64,000 nucleotides of DNA from Phytophthora sp. 'mugwort' (Eukaryota > Oomycota > Peronosporomycetes > Peronosporales > Peronosporaceae). The stretch lies in assembly GCA_033558025.1 (NCBI GenBank), contig JAUCEF010000014.1:2356001-2420000 (forward strand), given 5' to 3'. Made by a program: the position numbers and the translations under genes. Positions 1 through 10,394 of this stretch are shown piece after piece; position 1 is the first letter of the stretch, and every line of letters starts with the position of its first letter. The notes beneath the pieces are model-generated. The model was not told the DNA's origin. It did no database searches and worked only from the letters and a program-made list of their open reading frames with translations.

Positions 1-399
1 ACGGCAGCGCATTCGATGTTGAAGGCACGTTTACCGCCACTCTTTAGTATTCAATTGTGGTATGAGAAGAGGGAAGCTGTAAATAATAATATTGACCAAT
101 TTGATTTTATTAAAATTTTGTATTTTATTTATGTATTTTCTAGTTACGTACAATATCAATAATTGGTTTCCCCCAATTGGCTACTTCTGTATCAATAATT
201 GATTTCCCGAAACGGCTATTTCAGTAATTTATTGCGGCAGTTGCTGACAGCCAACCACGTTCCAGTCGAACCAGCTAAGACTAGTATTAATACATGCTCA
301 CTCTAAAACACACTCCTTGTGCAACACCCTGAACGATGACCGACAACATCCTCTCCGCGACCCCCCCCCCAAGCATCCTTCACGGCCCATCAAGTGGCC

Positions 400-1802
400 G
401 AGCTCTTTTTCAGGTCTAGCCTCCACGAGGAAGGTCTACCTACGGGCTTCAAGTCGTGCAAGACATGCGGGAAGTCTCACAAGCACGCTCGGGGAACGAG
501 GTATACCAACCTCGATTCCCACGTCTGAAACGGCCCACCCCAACTATGAAACTGATATGCGAAACGCAAGTTCTGCCTCATCGGGAACTCTTGTGTCGTG
601 GATGAGCCAGAAGGGCTCCAACCACTACCCCCGTTGTTGTCAATGGCGCCCGCCATGCAAGAGGTGGACGACCGCCTTACCGACGATAGCCAAATGGCGG
701 CAATCGAGCGAGTTTTACCTTTTTACGGTAAGACCCTGTTTGATTGCATGTTTTTGGAAGGTGATAACTGCGCAGTCAACAAGCGGTCGGCCAACCTTAT
801 TCGTGTACCGCTTGTCGGTTACGCGAGTCATCGCCTTAACCTCGCCGTCAAGATCCACCTATAGCCACACGAGGACAATCTGGAAAAAGGTGCAAGTATT
901 GATGCGCAAGCTGCGGACGCAAAGGCAAGCGGCCAAACTGAGGTACGTACTATCTCCTAATTAGTATTTTATCTGTGATATGTAATAACTCTGTATTGTC
1001 ATAATGCTAGTAGGTCGAAGACTCCACTCCTCCCTGTACTTCGACAGGAGACGCGCTGGTCGTCGACATTCGCAAAGCTGGACGATACGTGTGCCTCCGC
1101 GAGTTTCTATCGGCTGGCGGTGAGGAGGCCACCTGCTGCCTTCGCAGTCCTCCCACCCACGACTTTCCGCACTACTGGATGAACGCGGGATGTCGAGTCG
1201 ATTTCCAAGAAATTACAGACAGACGGCTTGACGCTGTTTTACGCCCGCGACCTACTCGACGCGTTAATCGACCTAAAACTCAGTTTTGCTTCCGATCTCG
1301 GTGCGTCAATTTACTTGCTTTATATTATTATTTTTTCTTACGCTTCTATTTTTTATTATTTGCAGCGAGCGACGCGGAAATTGTTCACTCACGAGCTTTT
1401 GAGAGCGGTATCTTGAAGGCTTTGGCGAAAAAGCCTGAAACGTTTTCCCGTGACGAGCGTATGATACTTACGCCTTTCATGAGTGCAAGAGCAGCCACAG
1501 CCCAGCCTGTCCAAGTGCAGAAAGAAGGCCTCGCGGATCGCATCCTCAAACGGCGGAAGGCTGTTGAGCCCCAGGAGTACGCCTTGCTGACAGCAACTCC
1601 GCCAACATCCAATATGGTGGAAATGCTGTTCAGCTCGGCGCGCAGTTCACGCCCACCAACCGCTCGGCCACCATCACATCCAGCGGCAACCGCTCGGCCA
1701 TCAGCACATCCAGCGGCAACCGCTCGGCCATCAGCATATCTAGCTCGGCCACCTCCACATCCAGCAGATCCCGCTCAGCCACCATCACGTCCAGCAGCTT
1801 AG
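400..1802 (+). pseudogene. hAT-family transposase relic (BED finger to dimerisation domain)
   Basis: Fragments in several frames follow the order of a hAT transposase. Near 415-530 a BED-type zinc finger is recognisable (CKTCGK, then a TNLDSHV-like end). Near 760-860 comes the block GDNCAVNKR...HRLNLAVK, typical of the hAT catalytic core around its second acidic residue. Near 1045-1085 there is RWSSTFAKLDD. The open stretch from about 1375 to 1650 resembles the C-terminal dimerisation region, ending PPTSNMVEMLFSSARS. The reading frame changes at least three times and stops interrupt it, so it cannot make a full enzyme. The C-terminal frame runs on into a proline/alanine-rich tail encoded by a 30-bp tandem repeat. 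Terminal inverted repeats and the 8-bp target duplication were not found. Family assignment rests on motif order and is fairly secure; exact ends are not. Confidence 0.7.
1659..1790 (+). repeat. 30-bp tandem repeat fused to the hAT reading frame
   Basis: Two nearly identical 30-bp units (1659-1688 and 1689-1718) built around the core CCGCTCGGCCAYCA are followed by a third partial unit and decaying copies to about 1790. In the hAT frame the unit encodes a 10-residue Arg-Pro-Ser/Ala-His-Pro-Ala repeat. Weaker echoes of the same motif continue to about 2060, including a second copy of the preceding phrase (around 1641 and 1912). It looks like a small coding minisatellite at the end of the transposase. 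Confidence 0.7.
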
Positions 1803-2244
1803 TATCCTCGTCGAGCGGCAGCTCGACCACATCCTCGTGCGATGCTCACACCACGCCCGCGCGGTCCACCCCAACATCATTCGGGCGCCATCCTCACGGC
1901 AGCAACTTGGCACAGTTCACGCCCATCAAAAACTCTGCCACGCCATTTTGAGTGTGGCACTGCACTGCCCCCATCCGCACCAGTTCGACCATCTCGACCG
2001 GCCACCCCAGCTCGGCCACCACCACGTCAGCATCAGCTCGGTCGCCACATCTCTGGCAGTGATTGCAGGACAATTTGACGCACGACATCAGGCTTTGGGG
2101 TGCAATGACTAGGTTCAGCTAGACTGAGGTTTGCAGGATCAATGCCAGACAAGTTTTATTTGCTCCAGAACCTATTCACGACGAAAGGGAATATCCGCCG
2201 GGGATCGTTGCTTGCTCAATTGAGGAGCGCTGCTACTGGGATAT
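1803..2244. other. Low-complexity spacer between hAT and piggyBac relics
   Basis: The sequence is C-rich and contains degenerate echoes of the upstream 30-bp repeat. Short open frames on both strands look like accidental read-through of this composition. No gene is supported. Confidence 0.5.
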
Positions 2245-4322
2245 TTATCCCAGCATCTCCATGATTGCTTTGGACACATCCAGGTTGTTGTTGGGTGTTT
2301 CATTCACTTCTCGACATAAGCAGACACCATGAGTGAGGCAGTATGTTGTCACCTCCGTAGGTAGCGGTCTTCCCAGCGGCAAACTATACACCCTGCGTCG
2401 TTTCCTGCTCTTCTTATCGTGAATTTGATTAGAGGCTACGGCAGTGCACTGCCGGAGTGGATTGCCGGCGCTTGAGGTTGACCGTTAAGATGGAGTTACG
2501 CTGGAATCTCCACCGTCACTCACTCCGAAATGCTCGTCTAACAAACGTGCTCCGTAGATCATACGGCCCTCGCTGGGAGCTTCGACCCACTTGCCGTTCA
2601 TGAGCTCACTAGCCAAATCCATAACGAATTGCCGATGTGGGTCACGCGCGGTTTGACCTGGTTTTGCCAGTCGATGCGTCAAGTACGCGTTCGAACGTGC
2701 AATGTCAATCATGGCCAGAGCAAGTTTCTTATGCCATCTCTTGTAAGAGTGGCCGTCTGCAGTAGAAAATCTGCCTCGGGTCTGATCGAATCTGTCCACA
2801 CCTTGTATGTTCTGGTTGTACTCGCCAATGCATGTTGGGGCTGCGAATTCAGTCGACGCATTGCCAACCAGCCTAGTGACAAGTGTAATAGTTGATGCGT
2901 CGGCGTTTGACACCATGTTGACGACATCCCCGTCGCACCACGAGGCAGCAATCATACTGTACTCCCGGGAGATGGCCTGGCGGAAATCACCGCGAGTACA
3001 TTTGGTATCATCTAGAATCGTGTGGCGGGGAAAATGCTTGCTGTTCGATTTGATGGTTCCCCGACCATACAGACCTTTTAGCTCAAGCTCTTGAAGCAGT
3101 TGAACTGAGGTGTAGTAGTTGTCCACATTGACGATGCGTTTGGAACCGAACAACGGCCTCGCGACTTCCAATACATGCTGGCGAATCTTCGACACCTTAT
3201 CAATTTCTGCCCGCAGAGACTGCGCTTCTTCATGTTCAACAACACCATCAAGTCGGTCTCCGATATCACATCTATTACAATGCAGCTTGTAGTTTAGTGC
3301 GATCCAAGTAGAAGAGAGCAGACAACGTAAATCGAAAATGATACTTCCCTGTTGGCTTCATTGGATTAAATACAATCATGTGTCTTCCTTGCCCAGATCG
3401 ACACGCTACGCTGGCTTCGTCCAGAGCGACATTCCGCCCAACCTTGATGTAGAGGCCGCCAGTGACTTTAAGTAAATTTAGCAGAGGTCTGATACGAGCA
3501 GCAGCATCGCGATCAAGCGTGGTTGGCACAGCATTAAAACTCAAACAGCGTCGCAGCAGTTTGTACCGATTGAAAGACATCAGACTATCCAACGATATTG
3601 AGCTCCCACCAAATATCATATCTCCCGGTTGCTGGCCCCAGTAATTTGCGTATTCTCCTTTGTCATTCAAAGACATGTAGAACATAATACCTAGAAAAGC
3701 CATCAGCTCCGCGAGTGTGAACGGAGCTGAAACTTTGATGTCGTGGGCGTATTTGTTTGTCTCGAACAGTACTTGGCGCCAGAAGTACAAAGGTAAGTAG
3801 GCGAAAAAGCTCGAGGTGACTGAGTGTTCAAACAGGTGCCTATACGGTGCCTATACGCAGGTAGGAGAACCGTATTAGTTGTGCCGTCGGCGTGCTGGTG
3901 AAAATGGGCCGGTGCATCCACTTCTCCGGTAGGTTCAAATCGCAAGTTTTGAATGGCTTCCACTTCTTCCAAACTGGCTGGAAGCAAGGTACCAGGATCA
4001 AATTCTGCGTAGTCGTCGGCCACTTGCGTCGTCATCATCCACGTCAATGTCGTCGTTGACATCACCAGTCACTAGCTCTTTCCAGTCCGGGTTACCCTTC
4101 AACCCGGTAAGTGCCTCGTAATTATTTACACCGCGTTGAGCGCAGCCGACGCTGATGTGCCCATAGCGTTCTGAAATTGGCTATCAAGCCAGCGAATTTC
4201 AAAAGAGAGGCGAATTTGCCTCGCATCGGTCGTCGACAAACACGCCCGATAACGTATGCTGTTCCGACAGGGCGATAGAGCTTGGATTTCATCCGTGCCT
4301 CTTGCTCTGGGGTGATTGCCAC
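2245..4322 (-). pseudogene. piggyBac-like transposase, catalytic and C-terminal part
   Basis: Read on the minus strand, this is a DDE transposase of the piggyBac family (DDE_Tnp_1_7). The catalytic aspartates are visible: VALDEAS near 3420, VNVDNYYTS near 3125, and GVDRFDQ near 2785, which holds the last pair three residues apart. The first half (3275-3790) also has the family block LAELMAFLGIMFYMSLN. A frameshift lies between about 3275 and 3195. A single TAA at 2485-2487 cuts the frame, but the same frame then continues to a stop at 2245 and includes the family's C-terminal cysteine-rich domain (YCLTHGVCLCREVNE). Only one stop and one or two frameshifts separate it from an intact frame, so it is a recently dead copy or a gene with unrecognised introns. 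It continues upstream into 4344-5501. TTAA flanks and terminal repeats were not located. Confidence 0.8.
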
Positions 4323-4343
4323 TAATTTATCCAGGTATACTTC

Positions 4344-5501
4344 TTACAGCATCATTGGGGGTGTCCTCGTCGCTGGCGTCCGACGAAAATAGTCAAGCGT
4401 CTGCCTGCGAGCTGTAGCCACAGACGCCAGAGGTGTCCCGGGGGAGGCACTTGTCTGTCGAGAGCCCCTTGGTTCCGGGTCAACTATACCAAAGTTCATA
4501 TTAGTACACACGTGGTGAGAACTTGCAACACACACGACAAAAGAAAGTGCCTTACCTGCCGCCACGCCACGGCCACCGCTGCGGCCCGCACTGCGTCCTC
4601 CCTCTCGACGGGCTCCGGCTCCTCTTGGACCGGAAGCTATACGGTAGACTTGCTCTCGCCCTTCGTCTACGCCGTCGCCGGCATCTGCGGCACGGTAGTG
4701 CACTGTTTGCGCACGCCCTGGGTCTGCGTTGTCGCCGGTCGTACTGACTGTGGCAGGTGCAACATCACACAGTAATGCGCACGGTTAGCACACGAGCAGG
4801 AATAAAGCTGCAAGCATGCGTCGCACCTTTGCTGACGCCACGGCCTGTACTGCGTTCTCGTCCTTGATCTCGGCGTGCTCCGGCTTCTTCTGTGCCGGAC
4901 TCGCTCCCTTCGTCTACCACAGTCGCCAGCCGCTACCTCGCGCCCTCCGTCTATGAAGTCGCCATATTCTGCGGCCTCGCCACGACAGCTTGCTCGTGCA
5001 CTTCGTCTACGCCGTCGCCGACATGTGGACACGGCCGTGCACTGCTTGCGCATGCCCTGTGTCTGCGCTGTCACCGGTCGTATTGGTTGCGGCTGCTGCT
5101 ACATAACTCAACGAAGCCTTAGGTTAGCACACAGACACGAAGACAACAGAAAGCAAACACCGTACCTGCTGATGCAGCAGCGTATTGGAGGATCGCACGC
5201 TCTCCGACAAAGAAGTCGACGCCTTCTTGGCCGTCTGGGTCGCCTCCCGGGCGAATGTAACGATATCAAGGGTCCAACCTCCGCCTGGGGAGCGGCTTCG
5301 AGTGCCAGCCTGCGCGCCTCAGCCATGCGCATGCATCGTAGAAGGCGACAACGCCCCCCAGATCACTCGAGGCAGGAGTCGACCTCGGCGTCCTCCACCG
5401 CCGCCGCTTAGCCGGGCTGCCGCAGCCCGCTTCTTCCCGCGCCCGTTTCATCAAACTCCCTCGGGAGCACGTTCGATTTTGTGTGGCCAGGCGTGGTAGA
5501 T
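4344..5501 (-). pseudogene. Putative multi-exon N-terminal part of the piggyBac-like gene
   Basis: The minus strand reads like exons separated by short introns rather than one frame. A first segment (about 5501-5166) opens with MKRAREEAG and a KRRR cluster resembling a nuclear localisation signal, and runs to a GT donor at 5165. A GT-AG gap of 48 bp (5118-5165) follows. A second exon-like segment runs to a GT at 4826, followed by a 79-bp GT-AG gap (4748-4826). A third segment resembles the second and ends at a GTAAG donor near 4555. The stretch 4344-4480 then leads toward the frame that starts ITPEQEARMKSK in the catalytic part. The second and third segments are diverged copies of one another. 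Splice sites were chosen by eye; membership in the piggyBac gene is inferred from position, strand and continuity. Confidence 0.45.
4555..5145. repeat. Imperfect direct duplication of about 280-300 bp
   Basis: Two diverged copies can be aligned by eye, about 4558-4800 and about 4836-5145. Anchors shared by both include CTTCGTCTACGCCGTCGCCG (at 4661 and 5001), a following GTGCACTG..TTGCGCA block, and GGTTAGCACACxxxCA near each end. Each copy contains an exon-like part and an intron-like part on the minus strand. Confidence 0.65.
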
Positions 5502-5529
5502 ACCATGTCTCAAAAGAATATATTGACAC

Positions 5530-6555
5530 GAGTATGTCTGTCTACATAACTAAATTATTTGAAAACCCGATTCAATCGTTTTGGGGAGGCATTTACTTTA
5601 CAGGTTCGCGCCAGAATCTCGCGCCAGGATCGCTTGCAGTACATTGCATGTAAGATGAAGCGCAATATACAGCATAGTAAGATCAAGATACTTGCACACA
5701 TCGATGCTTATACTGCTTACCGCAGTACACAGCATAATAATATTAAGATACTTACACACATCAGTGATTATCGAGCGGGAATACCTGAAGACCAACAACA
5801 ACAGTTCCGCACGCATCTCTCGCTGGTAATCTACCTTATAAAAACAACTCTCCGGTCTATTCTATTGCTAATCTGCCTCTCAATCTGCACAACATCGGCT
5901 AGCCTGTCGCTTTAACCCACCGCTTCTAGATCGTCGACAATTAGATCCGTCGTGGTGACACGTACGCGTACGCAACTCTATCAGGCGCATCATCGTGCGG
6001 AGACGAGACTGGTATGGTAAACTACGAACGTGTCGATTTCTTACTGCAAAAAATACGTAGCATTTTAACCAATAAGGTTAAATCCGTTTAGTTGCCGCAA
6101 GAAAATAGTAATAGCCAATCCGGCGTGCTCTTGAAATTACCGTGAATATTCAAAAAGCGCAAAAAGCGCCCTTTTAGACCTTATGCCTTTCTTTACTCTG
6201 CATCCGGGAGGATTGTGATCTCCCTCAGGCGAGTACCATGAATTCGTTAAAGGGCGAGTTTTGTGCCCTTTTGGAACGGATTATCTTGACCTTGTATGGT
6301 ATAGTTTAGGCAAGGGGCTCGCGAAAGGGTTAAACCTCGGAACCAAGATTATATTGTATTCGTGCGGGACATATATCGAGGATGATTTTGACTATATGGT
6401 TTTTATGATGTGATACACCTCTGGACATATTAAGTGGAATGCGCCTTAACTATGGGGTACTGCGGGTCCCCTCCTAACTACGCTCAGAGAACTACCGACA
6501 TAATGTACCGGTCTCCTCTGCTACTTGGCGCAGCAAGCATAGCAGCTCGTCGAAA
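5530..6555. other. Gene-poor spacer with one short repeat
   Basis: About 1 kb with no recognisable gene. It holds a 60-bp-period repeat (listed separately) and a moderately AT-rich stretch. Some of it may be untranslated sequence of the adjacent piggyBac-like or Harbinger elements, but no terminal inverted repeats were seen. Confidence 0.5.
5669..5772 (+). repeat. 60-bp-period direct repeat, about 1.7 copies
   Basis: The stretches starting at 5669 and 5729 share about 44 bases with a few mismatches, beginning ACAGCATARTAA and continuing through AAGATACTTRCACACATC. The second copy diverges after about 44 bases. No function is apparent. Confidence 0.7.
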
Positions 6556-6993
6556 TAGATGCACATTCCATGGAGAGCCCGATAGTGAATTACCTCGACC
6601 AGCCCTCGGCTCCCATCCCACCCCTCGGTCCGCCCACGGGTTACCTCGGATGAGACCGACGAAGAAGACGAGACCGCAGATAGCCTTGACAGCATCGCCC
6701 AACTTGGTGAGAAGCGCCCACTTGCGCATGTAGATGATGGTTTGGAATCTAAGCGGCAAAAGTCAGACCCAGTCGACCGGTTGCTGGACCAGCAGAGTAA
6801 GGCGTGCAAACAACGAGCGCAGAAAACTAACCATTTGCTAAGGCTTCAGGAAACGAAGTTGGATCTTAAGCACCGTGAGGTTAAGTTGAAGGAGGACCAA
6901 GCCAGTGTTGCTTTAGCCCTGAAAAAGATTCAGCTGGAAGTTGCTCAGCGCGACGCTTTGGTGCAACTTGTACTTGCACGCAACAGCTTCTAG
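6556..6993 (+). pseudogene. PIF/Harbinger accessory ORF, C-terminal fragment
   Basis: One open frame from just after a stop at 6556 encodes an acidic stretch (EEDETADSLDS), a short basic motif (ESKRQKSD), and a charged helical C-terminus of about 70 residues (QETKLDLKHREVKLKEDQ...). This matches the C-terminal coiled-coil style of the second protein that Harbinger elements carry beside their transposase, usually a Myb/SANT-like DNA-binding protein. The N-terminal DNA-binding part is missing or out of frame. It points toward the transposase on the opposite strand (7079-8318), and the same convergent arrangement recurs three more times in this window. A 15-C tract (7032-7046) separates the two. 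Confidence 0.55.
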
Positions 6994-7078
6994 ACAACGG
7001 AGTCTCAGTCGCTGAAGTCGATCGTCTGCTACCCCCCCCCCCCCCCAGCGTGATCCAGGGCCCGACGCAAGCAGCGAG

Positions 7079-8318
7079 TTAAAAACGCTTGTCGAGGACC
7101 AAATCGCGCAAGTACTCGCGCCGCTTAACACCATTCGGCGTATTGCACGTCAAGGGATCGTCAGGTTCGTCTGCATCATCTTCAGAACCAGGTTCACGTT
7201 GAATCCATTCTCTCGGGACAGGGTCTGCGATAGCCACGTTTTGTAGAATTATACACGCCCGAATTAATTCAGTGGTATCCATCATTTCTTTTCGGTTCCG
7301 CAGTCTGCAGCGTAGCTTTCTTAGCAGCGGGAATCGGCCTTTGAGTATTCCGATACAGTGCTCAACGCGAATTCGAATTTTAGCCAGGCACTTGTTAAAG
7401 TACGTTATTTTTACATCAAGGTACCCACCCTGTGAAGTTTTAAACGCCGGGGCCAGTACACGTGAAGCCTGATACGCAGAGTCACCGAGTAAATACTGCT
7501 CCTCATTGAAGTATCGATCTTCGCGACTTTGCAGTTTCGCCAAACTCGATTATCATGGCTGGATCCGGGTCAGCCAGCATTCTCGTAGCGAATACGTCAC
7601 AAATCGTCGCATACAACCAAACCATTGATGACGTAGGACGCCTTGCGCGAGTAGTAGCCTTCACCATGGTCTTGGTGTCGCGTTAGCAGCGGAAAAAGAG
7701 TTCCGTCAATCATACCAATACATTGAGGCAAGGTTGTAGCAATCTTGATTCTACACGATATTTCGCGTCTCTCGTCGGTATCAGGCCACATGATCACCTT
7801 ACCTCTGAAACTATTGAGTGCTCGGATCACCCGCTTAGCCAGTACATCCTCAGGTGTATGCGCGCCTACTGACAAAATGTCAGCTGAATGGCCTTCGCCG
7901 TCGGTCGACCCCAGTACTTGAGAAGTCTCATAAGATGCACCTCCAAGCTCAGCTTCTGCAGCTTTCCTGCTGTGCTCTGAAACTCCGGATGGCCAGCGAT
8001 TAGAGAGCAGACAGCCAGAAAGTACAGACGTGAAAGTCGAAAGTGGAGCTTGAACTCAGCGTCCGGCATTTCGGTGAGGTAATAATGGATCCTTGAGGGA
8101 GGGCGAGGAACTCGACGGCGGGGGATAATATACCGCTTCGTTTTCAAGACGATATACATCGTTGCAAGCTCGTCTTGTTCCTCGTCCGCACTGGAGCCAC
8201 CATCTTCACCATCTAGCTGGCTGTCTACAGCTGTATTCCATAGCTTCCGAAGCGCGCTCAGAACTCTTCTCTTGCGACTTCGAGTTGGCATTTTACTGAC
8301 TGGACCGAAAGGTCGCAC
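7079..8318 (-). pseudogene. PIF/Harbinger transposase (DDE_Tnp_4)
   Basis: Three minus-strand pieces, in order, make one DDE_Tnp_4 transposase. The N-terminal piece (8318-7866) starts MPTRSRKRRVLSALRKLW and ends in the KAIQLTF block. The middle piece (7875-7597) carries GMIDGTLFPL, which holds the first catalytic aspartate. The last piece (about 7543-7079) has LLGDSAY, the second aspartate, and RVEHCIGILKGRF, the catalytic glutamate. All three catalytic residues survive. Between the middle and last pieces the frame reads through two TGA codons (at DDL*RIRY and AG*PGSSHDNRVW) and then shifts by one. The first junction is also a one-base shift. It is therefore a recently inactivated copy. Terminal inverted repeats were not identified on either side. 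Confidence 0.8.
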
Positions 8319-8413
8319 TCATTGAATCCAGCGAGCTCGGGAAGGTAGTCACAGTTAGGATGTTGTTATTGGCTATAAGGTTTATTTGAAATCACAATAC
8401 TCTGACAACCACT
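8319..8413. other. Junction between Harbinger and the copia 3' end
   Basis: A short stretch with no coding signal. The copia LTR homology stops abruptly at 8414, so this interval may contain the breakpoint that removed the rest of the 3' LTR. Confidence 0.4.
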
Positions 8414-8533
8414 AATGTACCACCGGTACCGTTCCATCACCCAGATATCTATATCTGCCATCTTCGTCCGGCTTAGTTACTTCCACCGTTACCAGCTTGT
8501 GACATATTCGTCGCCGTGCGTGAGCCTTCAGCA
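8414..8533 (-). repeat. Partial 3' LTR of the copia element
   Basis: This segment matches 12908-13028 with scattered differences. It starts on the minus strand at TGCTGAAGGCTCACGC, where the TGA overlaps the stop of the RNase H frame, and ends near GGTACCGGTGGTACATT. The rest of the LTR seen at the other end is absent. Confidence 0.75.
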
Positions 8534-8544
8534 CTCCCACTCAA

Positions 8545-9086
8545 CGAACAGCAAGTTGGTATCGAAATACTCGAACTTCACGCTCGGGAGTGGCTTGGTG
8601 AAGTGGTCAGCGACCATCTTCACTAGTCGGGCAATACTGCACACGAAGGTCACCTTGCGCCACCTTTTCGCGAAGCCAATGATACTTGGTGTTTATGTCT
8701 TGCGACGCTGCGTCTAGCTTTGTTTTCGACCAAGTGCTGTGCGCTTTGTTGTTGTTGTCTTCCATAACCAGAACGTCCGCAACGTCTATGGCCAGATCCT
8801 TTAGCACCATATGAGCCATATTGAGCCCAATCGCTTCTTGCACTTCTGTTGCCATGGCAATGTACTCCGACTCAGTTGATGATAAGGTCACCATTGGCTG
8901 CTTCTCACAACCCCATGACACTAGGTTGCCATCATTGTAGACAGAGTAACCTGTTGCTGAGCGCGACTCGCGTTCAACGGCGAAGGCAGCGTCGCAGTAG
9001 ACCACACGACCGCTGTTGTCCGGACTGTCGAACAACAAACCTAGATCACGAACCCGTTCAAATAGCGAAATCACGGTCAACTCCAT
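8545..9086 (-). pseudogene. copia RNase H domain
   Basis: The frame encodes the copia-type RNase H that degrades the RNA strand of the RNA-DNA hybrid. Visible motifs are VVYCDAAFA (first Asp), VSWGCEKQPMVTLSSTESEY (Glu and following block) and LVMEDNNNKAH (Asp), followed by KYHWLREKVAQGDLRVQY. The annotated frame ends near 8607, but another frame continues ADHFTKPLP to a stop overlapping the 3' LTR. A single frameshift therefore lies just before the C-terminus. Confidence 0.8.
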
Positions 9087-9089
9087 TCT

Positions 9090-10140
9090 TCACTGCGGCA
9101 GTCGGATGCTCCGTTTCCTGTGCCAGCAGACGGACAGCCGTCGCACTATCGGACCGCTAATGCCCGACAGATACAACAGTGCTCCGAGTGCTGACCGCGG
9201 CTTGAAGTCGCATTCATATTGACGTCGAAATAGCTGATCTCTGTACCGCTCTTCCATTAGTGTAGATGCTGAGCGCGCCTTGTCCATACCAAAGCGCTCA
9301 AGAATTGCAGACACATACTTCTGCTGACGGACAAAAAAAAAATCTTGTCTCCACTGGGGTTCCACTGCAGCTCCAGACCCCAAAAGAAACTCATGTCTGA
9401 AAAATGGTTCACCTCGTAGGCAGACTCCACGGCAGCCTTGAATTCTTCCAGGTCCTTGCCACGCATAGCAAAGGCCAATATATTGTCCACATAAATAAGA
9501 ACAATCATGAGGTCGCCACTGTGCCCTTTACGAAAAATCAGGTGTCGGCTTTCCCTTGACGAAAGTCGAAACTCACCAGGAACGAAGTCAAGTTATTATA
9601 CAACGCCCTCGATGCCTGCCTCAGCCCGTACAAGGCGCGAAGCAATCGCCACACGAGCCCATCTGGGCTCTCGAATCCTTCGACAGGCTCCAGGTATATT
9701 TCCTCGTCCAGCTCCGAGTTGAGAACGCGGTTTTGATATCGAGCTGGAGTCACTTCATCTGTCGCTGGACAACAAAAACCAGCACCACGTACGGTGCTGT
9801 GACGTACGACCGGGCTGAAGGTTTCGGTGTAGTCAACTCCATAGCGCTGACTGAAGCCCTTGGCAACAATGCGAGCCTTGAACTTGTCCAAGCTCCCGTC
9901 TGCATGCGTTTTTCGCTTGAATACCCACTTGGACTCGATCGCCGATCGCCCTTCCGGCAACGGCACCTCAACAAAAGTCCCATTGTTGATCAAGCTACTG
10001 ATCCCGTCGTCCATGGCTCGCTCCCACTCGTTTTGATCGTCACTCGCAAGCACTTCATCTAAGTTGACTGGGTCTACACTAAGAGCCCAGTTCTCGATAT
10101 CGCTTGGTGCAAGTTGCCCGTAAATGAACCCGTCACACAA
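9090..10140 (-). pseudogene. copia reverse transcriptase domain
   Basis: Three overlapping frames (10140-9538, 9508-9257, 9383-9090) make a copia reverse transcriptase. The start has the family block WERAMDDGISSLINNGTF and ESKWVFKRKTHADGS, then ARIVAKGFSQRYGVDYTETF, and later EGFESPDGLVWRLLRALYGL. The active-site box reads IYVDNILAF, where the family has YVDD. The second metal-binding aspartate is thus Asn, which should abolish polymerase activity even apart from the frameshifts. The connection block GLELQWNPSGDKIFF follows. Confidence 0.85.
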
Positions 10141-10394
10141 TTGGTCCCGTCAAAGCGAGCAGGTTCAAGTCGAGCTTCAATCATGACACACACTTGTTCC
10201 ATAGACAGATGACCAGCGTCGTAGTCCAAGCGGCGTTGGCTTGGCCTTCGTAGTCTCGGGGAGCGTCGCGGCGGAGGAACTGCTTTCTCTGCGCGAGGAT
10301 CACCACGAAAACAAGCTTCCATCCTTCTAGCTCCCACTGGCCCAGACCGTGTTGGCTGTTTTTTTGCGGCGTGCCATGTCCGTAGATGCTGGTG

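Noticed and set aside
1659..1790. Possible CRISPR array because of regular 30-bp units
   Set aside because: Units are directly adjacent with no unique spacers, and the setting is eukaryotic. It is a tandem repeat.
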